DNA of 6,690 nucleotides from an uncultured Eubacteriales bacterium (GCA_900553545.1 USDP01000086.1:1-6690), one strand, 5' to 3'. Positions 1 through 5,217 are shown, numbered from the stretch's first letter. Made by a program: numbers and translations. The notes: generated from the letters alone by a model not told the origin.

Positions 1-599
1 GCGCGCGTGGCCGAGCCATTGGGGTCAAAATTCCCGCCGTTTTTGCCGGTGAAGACGCCCGCGGCGTACATTCTCTGCACCGCCTCGCGGAACTCCGCAT
101 CCACGGCGTTCAGATCCGGGATGGTCTGGTCGTTGATCGCAGGCAGATCCTCTGCGCGCAGCACATTCGCAAACAGGCCCGCCAGCTCCTGCCGGGTGAT
201 GGTCTTCGCCGTGACGGCACTTCCGTCCGGGCACGTGGAGGGCAGGAGCTTCGCTTCCGTGGCATAGGCGACATACGGCTCGTACCACGCGCCGCCGGTC
301 TCGGCGATCTCGCCGTCGTTGCAGGCGGCGTGGATGCGCGCGGCAATGGCAACGGCCTGTGCCCAGGAGACGGTCTGCTTCGGGGAGAAGCTCGTCTTCC
401 CCGTGCCGTTCATGATCCCGCGGCGGGAAACGGCCTGCACGCCGGCTGCATACCAGCTGCCGGACGGAACATCGGAAAACGCGCCGGGCTGCGCGTTCTG
501 CGGATTTTGAAAGGCGGAAAGTCCTTCCGCAGCCAGCGCGGGCACGGACAGCGCAAGGCAGAGCAGCAGCGCCAGAAGGGCAAGGAATTTTCTGTGCAT
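1..599 (-). CDS. SLH-domain secreted surface protein, N-terminal part (runs off the left edge)
   Basis: The 199 complete codons visible encode an exported protein with N-terminal S-layer homology repeats; the rest lies beyond the left edge. Residues 1-23 form a signal peptide: basic MHRK, a leucine/alanine-rich core, then an A-L-A cleavage site. Three SLH-like repeats follow, at about 40-90 (FSDVPSGSWYAAGV, then GIMNGTG and FSP), 103-147 (GGAWYEPYV...TITRQELA) and 160 to the edge (AAGVFTGKNGGNFDPNGSATRA). SLH triads usually anchor proteins non-covalently to pyruvylated secondary cell wall polymer, so the protein should sit on the outer face of the wall. What the C-terminal cargo does cannot be seen. 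Two in-frame ATGs adjoin (602 and 599); 599 is preferred because it leaves 7 bases after GGAGG, against 4 for 602. The gene has its own promoter and lies beyond the metal operon's terminator, so a role in metal handling is not implied. Confidence 0.9.
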   Translation of the reverse strand, partial: MHRKFLALLALLLCLALSVPALAAEGLSAFQNPQNAQPGAFSDVPSGSWYAAGVQAVSRRGIMNGTGKTSFSPKQTVSWAQAVAIAARIHAACNDGEIAETGGAWYEPYVAYATEAKLLPSTCPDGSAVTAKTITRQELAGLFANVLRAEDLPAINDQTIPDLNAVDAEFREAVQRMYAAGVFTGKNGGNFDPNGSATR

Positions 600-613
600 C
601 ATGGTTCCTCCTT
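600..613 (-). promoter_or_regulatory. Ribosome binding site of the SLH gene, with tandem ATGs
   Basis: On the minus strand AAGGAGG (613-607) precedes two consecutive in-frame ATG codons, at 602-600 and 599-597. The spacers are 4 and 7 bases, which favours the second ATG; initiation at the first would only add one methionine. Confidence 0.7.
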
Positions 614-629
614 AATCGGATATATCTGC

Positions 630-658
630 ATTATACGCCAAACTCTGTAAATTGTAAA
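630..658 (-). promoter_or_regulatory. Sigma-A type promoter of the SLH gene
   Basis: On the minus strand, TTTACA (658-653) and TATAAT (635-630) are separated by exactly 17 bases. The -10 box is a perfect consensus and the -35 matches 5 of 6 positions. Transcription would start near 623, giving a leader of about 25 bases that contains the AAGGAGG site. The promoter lies between the upstream terminator (691-722) and the gene, so the SLH gene should be expressed independently and strongly. Confidence 0.8.
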
Positions 659-690
659 TGATTTCCGCCCATTTTGACCTCCGTATCGGC

Positions 691-722
691 AAAAAAGGCG
701 TCATCTTCGATGACGCCTTTTT
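691..722 (-). terminator. Intrinsic terminator of the HMA-ATPase operon
   Basis: The arm GGCGTCATC (697-705), loop TTC (706-708) and arm GATGACGCC (709-717) form a perfect 9-bp stem, flanked by six A (691-696) and five T (718-722). Read on the minus strand this is a GC-rich hairpin followed by a six-U tract, 11 bases after the ATPase stop. The symmetry would also allow termination on the plus strand, but no plus-strand gene ends here. Confidence 0.9.
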
Positions 723-732
723 GCGAATTTCT

Positions 733-2613
733 TCAGTTCTTGTATTTCAGGGCGCGGATGGCATTGAGCACGGCGAGCACCATCACGCCGACGTCGGCGA
801 AGATGGCGGCCCACATGTTCGCAATGCCGAACGCCACGAGCGCGAGGCAGCCGAACTTGACGATCAGCGAAAATACGATGTTCTGCTTCACGATGCCGAT
901 GCACTTGCGCGAGATCTTGATGGCCTTTGCGATCTGGAGCGGGTCGTCGTCCATGAGCACAACATCTGCGGCCTCGATGGCGGCGTCGCTGCCCATGGCG
1001 CCCATCGCGATGCCGATGTCGGCGCGCGTCAGGACTGGCGCATCGTTGATGCCGTCGCCGACGAAGGCCAGCTGCTCGTTTTTGCCCTTGGCGGCCAGCA
1101 GCTTTTCCACCTGTGCGACCTTATCCGCCGGGAGCAGCTCGCTGCGGACTTCATCCACGCCAAGCTCCGCCGCGACACTCTCGGCCACGCGCTTCGCGTC
1201 GCCGGTGAGCATGACGGTCTTTGCCACGCCGGCCTTTTTCAGCTGCGCGATGGCCTCCTTGGAGTGCGGCTTCACGACGTCGGAGATGACGATGTGGCCC
1301 GCGTACTGGCCGTCGACGGCCATGTGGATGATCGTGCCGACGCAGTGGCAGTCGTGATACTCGACGCCGAGCTTCTTCATCAGCTTGCTGTTGCCCGCGG
1401 CGACGGCGTGCCCGTCGACCGTGGCGGTGATGCCGTGGCCGCTGATCTCCTCAATATTGGTGACGCGGCTGCGGTCAATTTCCTTTCCATACGCTTTTTG
1501 CAGACTCTTGCTGATCGGGTGCGACGAGGCGCATTCGGCCAGCGCCGCATATTCCAGCAGCTGCTCTTCGGCCAGCGGGCTGTGATGCACGGCTGTGACC
1601 TCGAAGACGCCCTGCGTCAACGTGCCGGTCTTGTCGAAGACGACGACCTTCGCCCCGGAGAGAGCCTCGAGATAGTTGGAACCCTTGATCAGGATGCCCT
1701 CCTTACTGGCCCCGCCGATGCCCGCGAAGAAGCTCAGCGGGATGCTGATGACGAGGGCGCACGGGCAGCTGACGACGAGGAAGGAAAGGGCACGGTAGAT
1801 CCACTCCGTCCAGTCCGCATCCAGACCCGCGATCATGCGCCCGACCGGCGCGAGGATGGCCAGCGCCAGCGCTGCGATGCAGACGGCGGGCGTATAAATT
1901 TTCGCGAAGCGCGAGATGAACGCCTCGGAGCGGGATTTGCGCGAGCTGGCGTTCTCGACGAGATCGAGGATCTTCGAGACCGTGGACTCGCCGAACGCCT
2001 TCGTCGTGCGGATCTTCAGCACGCCGGACATGTCGATGCAGCCGCTGATGATCTCGTCGCCCGCGCGGACGTCGCGCGGCATGCTCTCGCCGGTCAGAGC
2101 GCTGGTGTTGAGGCTGGCGCTGCCCTCGACGATCACGCCGTCGAGCGGGACCTTTTCGCCCGGCTGAACGACGATGATGCTCCCGACCTCGACCTCGTCC
2201 GGGTCGACCTGCGTGAGCTGACCGTCCTGCTCGATGTTGGCGTAGTCCGGACGAATGTCCATCAGGGCGGAGATGTTCCGGCGGGATTTGCCGACGGCGT
2301 AGCTCTGGAACAGCTCGCCGATCTGGTAGAACAGCATGACCGCGATGCCCTCGACATAGTCGCCGCTCTTCGTCCAGATGGCCAGGCCGAACGCACCGAG
2401 CGTTGCCAGCGCCATCAGGAAGTTTTCATCAAACGCGCGGCCGTTGAGGATGCCTTTTCCGGCTTTTTTCAGGATGTCGTAGCCGATGACGAGATACGCC
2501 GCCAGATAGGCGATCAGCTGCGGAATGCCGGTGATGGGGATGAATTTCAGCGCAATCAGCATCACTGCCGTAATGAGGATGCGGATCAGCATCTTTTTCT
2601 GTTTCTTTGTCAT
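733..2613 (-). CDS. cadA: Zn/Cd/Pb-type (P1B-2) heavy-metal-exporting P-type ATPase without N-terminal HMA domain
   Basis: This membrane pump of 626 residues would use ATP to expel divalent soft metals (Zn, Cd, Pb) from the cytoplasm. The P-ATPase motifs are all present: actuator loop TGES at 174-177, membrane metal site CPC at 283-285, phosphorylation site DKTGT at 327-331 (Asp327), heavy-metal-type HP at 365-366, TGD at 470-472 and GDGINDAP at 519-526. K586 in the seventh membrane helix and D607-x-G609 in the eighth match the pair that marks the ZntA/CadA subgroup rather than copper pumps (family knowledge). Eight hydrophobic segments fit: about 8-26, 30-47, 62-80, 84-104, 235-255, 270-297, 575-595 and 598-618. 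No HMA domain precedes the first helix, which makes it about 100 residues shorter than E. coli ZntA; the neighbouring HMA protein appears to supply it. Cys422-His-Cys424 lies in the nucleotide-binding lobe. ATG 2613 follows GGAGG by 8 bases. The symbol is by family analogy; zntA is equally apt. Confidence 0.95.
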   Translation of the reverse strand: MTKKQKKMLIRILITAVMLIALKFIPITGIPQLIAYLAAYLVIGYDILKKAGKGILNGRAFDENFLMALATLGAFGLAIWTKSGDYVEGIAVMLFYQIGELFQSYAVGKSRRNISALMDIRPDYANIEQDGQLTQVDPDEVEVGSIIVVQPGEKVPLDGVIVEGSASLNTSALTGESMPRDVRAGDEIISGCIDMSGVLKIRTTKAFGESTVSKILDLVENASSRKSRSEAFISRFAKIYTPAVCIAALALAILAPVGRMIAGLDADWTEWIYRALSFLVVSCPCALVISIPLSFFAGIGGASKEGILIKGSNYLEALSGAKVVVFDKTGTLTQGVFEVTAVHHSPLAEEQLLEYAALAECASSHPISKSLQKAYGKEIDRSRVTNIEEISGHGITATVDGHAVAAGNSKLMKKLGVEYHDCHCVGTIIHMAVDGQYAGHIVISDVVKPHSKEAIAQLKKAGVAKTVMLTGDAKRVAESVAAELGVDEVRSELLPADKVAQVEKLLAAKGKNEQLAFVGDGINDAPVLTRADIGIAMGAMGSDAAIEAADVVLMDDDPLQIAKAIKISRKCIGIVKQNIVFSLIVKFGCLALVAFGIANMWAAIFADVGVMVLAVLNAIRALKYKN

Positions 2614-2629
2614 GGAAGGGGCCTCCCTT
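2614..2629 (-). promoter_or_regulatory. Ribosome binding site of the ATPase, inside a small hairpin
   Basis: On the minus strand the Shine-Dalgarno GGGAGG (2627-2622) lies 8 bases before the ATG at 2613. It is enclosed by complementary arms AAGGG (2629-2625) and CCCTT (2620-2616) around the four-base loop AGGC. Half the Shine-Dalgarno is in the stem and half in the loop, so the structure would reduce free initiation unless an upstream ribosome opens it. Pairing is seen directly; the regulatory effect is inferred. Confidence 0.5.
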
Positions 2630-2729
2630 TATAAATTGGGAAAATCAATGCAAAACAAAAGGCAGTTCCGTATGAGATCAGTGCATCGCACGCGCAGCCG
2701 GCTTTTTCGTCAGGCAAATAAAAGCCACA

Positions 2730-2749
2730 GGGAATCCTGCCGGATTCCC
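2730..2749 (-). terminator. Perfect 8-bp hairpin within the operon, possible partial terminator
   Basis: GGGAATCC (2730-2737), TGCC (2738-2741) and GGATTCCC (2742-2749) form a perfect stem with a tetraloop. On the minus strand it is followed six bases later by TTTTATTT, a weak and displaced U-tract. It may reduce transcription into the ATPase or protect the 3' end of the HMA message, giving more HMA protein than pump. It is not a clean intrinsic terminator. Confidence 0.4.
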
Positions 2750-2824
2750 GAGGATTTTTCTGCAGCATGGCGGAAAAGATGGGCACGTGCGGTGTGCTGA
2801 GATCAGACGGTGCTGCCGCAAAAA

Positions 2825-3043
2825 TCACAATTCGATCTCACAGTCGGGCTCGACCTTTTTGCAGGCTTTGAGCACGGCTTTCATCGTCTTCTTCTCGTCC
2901 GCGCCCTCGGCGAATTCGACGATCATCTTCTGCGTCATGAAGTTGACGGTCGCGGAGGCGACGCCCTCGGTCTTGTTCGTGGCTTCTTCCATCAGGTTCG
3001 CGCAGTTCGCGCAGTCGACTTCGATCTGATATGTCTTTTTCAT
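2825..3043 (-). CDS. Free-standing heavy-metal-associated (HMA) domain protein
   Basis: This 72-residue cytoplasmic protein consists of a single ferredoxin-like HMA fold. It would bind a soft metal ion and pass it to, or modulate, the P1B-2 ATPase encoded next in the operon. The metal loop is V-D-C-A-N-C-A, with Cys11 and Cys14 and an Asp at position 10. In ZntA-type domains the Asp before the first Cys is associated with Zn/Cd/Pb rather than copper (family knowledge), which agrees with the K/D signature of the pump. The E-G-V-A-S-A-T-V-N-F segment at 26-35 matches the second strand of the fold, and a further Cys60 sits near the acidic C-terminus. GGAGGT (3056-3051) lies 7 bases before the ATG. 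The length is that of CopZ-like chaperones. It is the first gene of the operon that leads on to the ATPase. Confidence 0.9.
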   Translation of the reverse strand: MKKTYQIEVDCANCANLMEEATNKTEGVASATVNFMTQKMIVEFAEGADEKKTMKAVLKACKKVEPDCEIEL

Positions 3044-3050
3044 GGCGTTG

Positions 3051-3056
3051 ACCTCC
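3051..3056 (-). promoter_or_regulatory. Ribosome binding site of the HMA gene
   Basis: On the minus strand GGAGGT (3056-3051) lies 7 bases before the ATG at 3043, with no obvious pairing partner. It contrasts with the hairpin-enclosed site of the downstream ATPase, suggesting more HMA protein than pump. Confidence 0.7.
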
Positions 3057-3069
3057 AGTTGAAATTTGA

Positions 3070-3087
3070 ATTAAACGCTTGCTTAAT
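3070..3087. promoter_or_regulatory. Candidate operator, inverted repeat ATTAA-N8-TTAAT
   Basis: ATTAA (3070-3074) and TTAAT (3083-3087) form an AT-rich inverted repeat around eight bases, in the middle of the divergent control region. It overlaps the proposed -35 of the regulator promoter (3079-3084) and lies just downstream of the HMA transcription start, so one bound dimer could block both. AT-rich imperfect palindromes at promoters are typical ArsR/SmtB sites; assignment to this regulator is inference from position. Confidence 0.45.
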
Positions 3088-3107
3088 CTTTACATCCGCA
3101 GTATACT
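3079..3107 (+). promoter_or_regulatory. Proposed promoter of the ArsR-AraC regulator
   Basis: TTGCTT (3079-3084) and TATACT (3102-3107) are 17 bases apart on the plus strand. The -35 is weak (3 of 6) and the -10 good (5 of 6). The -10 is the same palindromic AGTATACT used by the opposite promoter. The leader to the ATG at 3197 would be about 83 bases. Confidence 0.45.
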
Positions 3108-3128
3108 GTCCTCAAACGGGAAAATCAA
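3100..3128 (-). promoter_or_regulatory. Proposed promoter of the HMA-ATPase operon
   Basis: On the minus strand TTGATT (3128-3123) and TATACT (3105-3100) are separated by 17 bases. The start would fall near 3093, leaving a leader of about 50 bases that carries the inverted repeat 3070-3087 and the GGAGGT site. It overlaps the plus-strand promoter through the shared AGTATACT, so the two directions should compete for polymerase. Confidence 0.6.
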
Positions 3129-3183
3129 GCCTTTGAAGCCCCGTGCTTCCGAAAAGGCGAATGGAATTTCCAAAACGGATAAA

Positions 3184-3188
3184 GGAGG
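3184..3188 (+). promoter_or_regulatory. Ribosome binding site fixing the start of the ArsR-AraC regulator
   Basis: GGAGG (3184-3188), preceded by AAA, lies 8 bases before the ATG at 3197. In-frame upstream starts exist (GTG 3143, ATG 3161) but lack a site like this, and the reading frame itself runs through this Shine-Dalgarno. The 3197 start is therefore chosen. Confidence 0.75.
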
Positions 3189-3196
3189 CTGACCAG

Positions 3197-3904
3197 ATGG
3201 CAGGATTCGCGCTGCCGCACGACCACGGCGAGGGCGGCCACATCGAAGATCTGCACCGCGAGCTCATGAACGTGGCCCATTTTGCTGCGGCTTCGGAGAT
3301 CTTCAAACAGCTCAGCGACCCGACGCGCGTGCGCATCTTCTGGCTGCTGAGCCACCGGGAAGAGTGCGTCATCAATCTGGCGGCCCTGCTCGAGATGTCG
3401 AGCCCCGCCGTCTCGCACCATCTCCGCTCCCTGACGGAGGGCGGTCTGCTCGTCAGCCGCCGCGATGGCAAGGAGGTCTATTATAAGGCCGCTGACACCG
3501 CCCAGATCCGGATGCTGCACGAGATCGTGGAACAGGTGATGGAGATCACCTGTCCGGAGCGGGCCGTCGATTTCCAGGCTTCCCAGGAGGCCATCATCCG
3601 CCACGTCCACGACGAGCTGACCGCCAATCTCTCCGAGCGCGTGACGATCGAGGAGCTTTCGCACAAATATCTCATGAATACCACCACGCTCAAGCGCGTC
3701 TTCAAGCAGGTCTACGGCGAGACCATCGCCGCGCACATCAAAAAGCACCGCATGGAGGAGGCCGCCCGCCTCCTGACGGCCACGCAGGACGATGTCGCGG
3801 CCATCGCGCGCGCCGTCGGCTATGAGAGCCAGAGCCGCTTCACCGCGGCCTTCAAGGAGACCTACGGCGAACTGCCATCGGAATATCGCCGCCGAAAGGA
3901 CTGA
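3197..3904 (+). CDS. Fusion transcriptional regulator: ArsR/SmtB winged helix plus AraC-type double HTH
   Basis: This protein of 235 residues joins two DNA-binding families. Residues 1-29 are histidine-rich (H8, H10, H15, H20, H28). Residues 30-115 are an ArsR/SmtB domain: FKQLSDPTRVRIFWLL, the recognition helix SSPAVSHHLRSL (68-79) and the wing SRRDGKEVYYKA (87-98). Residues 130-235 are an AraC-type C-terminal domain with a first HTH near 149-171 and the classic second-HTH signature GYESQSRFTAAFK (208-220) with GELPSEYRR (224-232). ArsR repressors usually end near residue 110-120, so the AraC part is an in-frame extension with no stop or frameshift. The usual Cys pair of the alpha-3 site is reduced to Cys57 (EECVINL), and the alpha-5 Asp/His ligands of SmtB are not clearly kept. 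It is divergent from the HMA-ATPase operon, which it most likely controls. The domains are certain; the metal specificity and sign of regulation are inferred. Confidence 0.93.
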   Translation: MAGFALPHDHGEGGHIEDLHRELMNVAHFAAASEIFKQLSDPTRVRIFWLLSHREECVINLAALLEMSSPAVSHHLRSLTEGGLLVSRRDGKEVYYKAADTAQIRMLHEIVEQVMEITCPERAVDFQASQEAIIRHVHDELTANLSERVTIEELSHKYLMNTTTLKRVFKQVYGETIAAHIKKHRMEEAARLLTATQDDVAAIARAVGYESQSRFTAAFKETYGELPSEYRRRKD

Positions 3905-3935
3905 CGCGCCGCGCCGTGCGGCCGCTTTTGCGCAA

Positions 3936-3969
3936 TGCCGTACTGTATACGGCAGCATTTTGTGTCATT
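3936..3969 (+). terminator. Hairpin after the regulator gene, weak terminator or operator
   Basis: TGCCGTA (3936-3942) and TACGGCA (3948-3954) form a perfect 7-bp inverted repeat around CTGTA, 32 bases after the regulator stop. It is followed by GCATTTTGTG and a second T-run, so it may terminate the regulator transcript inefficiently. The similarity of its arm to the TGCCGAA repeats downstream leaves open a role as a protein-binding site. Confidence 0.5.
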
Positions 3970-3993
3970 TTTCTGCCGAATTATGCCGAACGC

Positions 3994-4022
3994 TTGCATT
4001 TTTTCTCGAAATCCGTTATGAT
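3994..4022 (+). promoter_or_regulatory. Proposed promoter of the histidine kinase-like gene
   Basis: TTGCAT (3994-3999) and TATGAT (4017-4022) are 17 bases apart. The -10 matches 5 of 6 consensus positions and the -35 matches 3. Transcription would start near 4029, about 68 bases before the TTG start codon. A direct repeat TGCCGAA (3974-3980 and 3984-3990) ends immediately before the -35, placed where an activator could bind. Confidence 0.55.
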
Positions 4023-4084
4023 AATGATGCTGGCGGCTTTTTCCAGCGGAAAACTTCGCATTTCTGGGAAGGCTATACGCCGAG

Positions 4085-4099
4085 GGAGGGGTTATTTTG
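4085..4099 (+). promoter_or_regulatory. Ribosome binding site and TTG start of the kinase-like gene
   Basis: GGAGG (4085-4089), in a G-rich run to 4091, lies 7 bases before TTG at 4097-4099. The first in-frame ATG (4112) would be 22 bases away, too far, so TTG is the probable start. A TTG start usually lowers translation. Confidence 0.7.
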
Positions 4100-5164
4100 G
4101 ACGATTTATCTATGTTTGACGACGGCCTGTTCGATCTGTTTTCGGAGCCGGTGCTCCTGCTCCGGGACGGACGGATCGCCGCATGCAGCGCGGGTGCGCG
4201 CGCCATGGGGCTGGCCGTTGGCGCCGATGCGCCGACACTGCCGGATATCCCCTCCGGCGGCGCTTCGCTGGAGCTGACACTGGCGGGCCGCCCCCGGACG
4301 GTCACGGCACGCCCGCTCGAGGACGGGATGCTCCTGCTCGTGCAGCCGGAGCAGACAGAGCTGCTCTCCGCGCAGACGCTTCTGGCTGTCTCCCACGCGC
4401 TGCAAACCCCGCTGGAAGAGCTGTTTTCCGCCGGGGAAACGCTCGTTCCGGTGTTGGAGGAGCTGGAGGATTCCAAGCTCCAACATTCGACCGCCGTCTG
4501 CCAGCGGGCGCTTTACCGGCTGCTCCGCCTGTGCGGCCATCTGCGCGACTTCGGCGGCGGACTGAGCGGCGAACTGACGCTCCGGCGCGAGAAGACCGAG
4601 CTTTGCGGCTATTTCGACAGCCTCTGCGAGCAGCTGGAATCCCTTTGCGCCGAGCTTGGCGTCTCGCTGCGGGAAAAGCTCCCCGCGCGGCAGTTTTACG
4701 GCTGGATCGACCGAAAGCGTCTGGGTTCGGCCATCTGCGAGCTGCTCTCCAATGCACTGAAATACACGCCGTGCGGCGGCTCGATCCTGCTGGAGCTGAC
4801 GCGGCACGAACAGAACGCCGTGATCACCATTGCCGACAGCGGCGAAGGCATGGACGGCGAGACGCTGGCCGAGGCGTTTTCGAAATTCGGCCGCTTTGCC
4901 CCGCTGGACGACGGGCGGCGCGGCGCGGGCTTCGGCCTGCCGCTCGTGCAGCAGATCATCCAGCTCCACGGCGGCACACTGCTCTTGCAGGGGCGCGCAG
5001 AGGGCGCGGCAGTCAGTATTCTGCTCCCTCTTTCCGCACCCGGCAAAGAACAGCTCAGTCTGCACAGCCCCGTCCTTGTGCCGGAGGATGGCGCGCCGAA
5101 CGCCGCGTTGATCGCGCTGGCCGATGTGCTCCCGCCGGAGGTTTACGACACCCGCAACCTCTGA
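4097..5164 (+). CDS. Soluble histidine kinase-like protein with PAS-like N-terminus and altered H-box
   Basis: This protein of 355 residues has the architecture of a sensor kinase without any membrane segment. Residues 8-85 look PAS-like (PVLLLRDGRIAACSAGARAMGL, 18-39). Residues 87-160 form helices typical of a dimerisation domain, with the H-box S-H-A-L-Q-T-P-L at 99-106; His100 is the candidate phospho-acceptor. Residues 200-312 are a HATPase_c domain: N-box ELLSNALKYTP (Asn219), G1 D-S-G-E-G-M (247-252), FSKFGRF (261-267) and G2 GAGFGLPL (276-283). The usual acidic residue after the H-box His is Ala101, and the usual Arg is Gln103. In HisKA kinases the acidic residue assists phosphoryl transfer (family knowledge), so kinase or phosphatase activity may be altered. 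The last 43 residues match nothing I know. No response regulator lies in the window. The gene has its own promoter and a strong terminator. An ATP-binding regulator without phosphotransfer is an alternative. Confidence 0.88.
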   Translation: MDDLSMFDDGLFDLFSEPVLLLRDGRIAACSAGARAMGLAVGADAPTLPDIPSGGASLELTLAGRPRTVTARPLEDGMLLLVQPEQTELLSAQTLLAVSHALQTPLEELFSAGETLVPVLEELEDSKLQHSTAVCQRALYRLLRLCGHLRDFGGGLSGELTLRREKTELCGYFDSLCEQLESLCAELGVSLREKLPARQFYGWIDRKRLGSAICELLSNALKYTPCGGSILLELTRHEQNAVITIADSGEGMDGETLAEAFSKFGRFAPLDDGRRGAGFGLPLVQQIIQLHGGTLLLQGRAEGAAVSILLPLSAPGKEQLSLHSPVLVPEDGAPNAALIALADVLPPEVYDTRNL

Positions 5165-5185
5165 CCGTGATTTTCAAGGAATATC

Positions 5186-5217
5186 AAACGTCCCCCTCGG
5201 ATGAGGGGGACGTTTTT
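5186..5217 (+). terminator. Strong intrinsic terminator of the kinase-like gene
   Basis: AAACGTCCCCCTC (5186-5198) and GAGGGGGACGTTT (5203-5215) pair perfectly over 13 bp around the loop GGAT, and the T-run 5213-5217 follows. It lies 22 bases after the kinase stop. On the minus strand the hairpin is followed by TTTGATATT, so it may also stop the converging mnmG-tatD transcript, less cleanly. Confidence 0.92.

Larger units (their letters stand above)
2614..2824 (-). other. Gap between HMA gene and ATPase gene (leader/attenuator-like)
   Basis: This 211-base interval separates two genes that otherwise look like one operon. It holds a perfect hairpin (2730-2749), the hairpin-enclosed ATPase ribosome binding site, and a nine-base direct repeat TGAGATCAG (2673-2681 and 2798-2806). 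A 72-codon frame (2828 to 2610) crosses the whole gap: its GTG overlaps the HMA stop as GTGA and its TGA overlaps the ATPase start as ATGA. The frame has no Shine-Dalgarno of its own, about half its third positions are A/T, and its product (several Cys, including a C-A-C) resembles no family I recognise, so I do not call it a gene. I see no known riboswitch here and no convincing internal promoter; TATAAA at 2635-2630 lacks a well-placed -35. Confidence 0.55.

Noticed and set aside
25..352. Short frames over the SLH gene on both strands
   Set aside because: Arg/Pro/Ser-rich shadow translations; the SLH frame has a signal peptide, promoter and ribosome binding site.
658..2634. 658-codon open frame on the plus strand across the ATPase
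   Set aside because: It is the antisense shadow of the P-type ATPase. The product is dominated by Asp, Arg, His, Ala and Val in a repetitive, non-family pattern, with no ribosome binding site, and the opposite strand carries every P-ATPase motif.
2614..2824. Metal riboswitch (for example NiCo type) in the HMA-ATPase gap
   Set aside because: I could not lay out the conserved four-way junction core of that class; only local hairpins are visible.
3143..3196. GTG or ATG start upstream (3143, 3161) for the regulator
   Set aside because: The AAAGGAGG at 3181-3188 is 8 bases before ATG 3197, and the extra residues have no recognisable ArsR content.
3125..3958. 277-codon minus-strand frame opposite the regulator
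   Set aside because: It mirrors the ArsR-AraC gene, which has recognisable domains and a strong ribosome binding site. The mirror product shows no family features.
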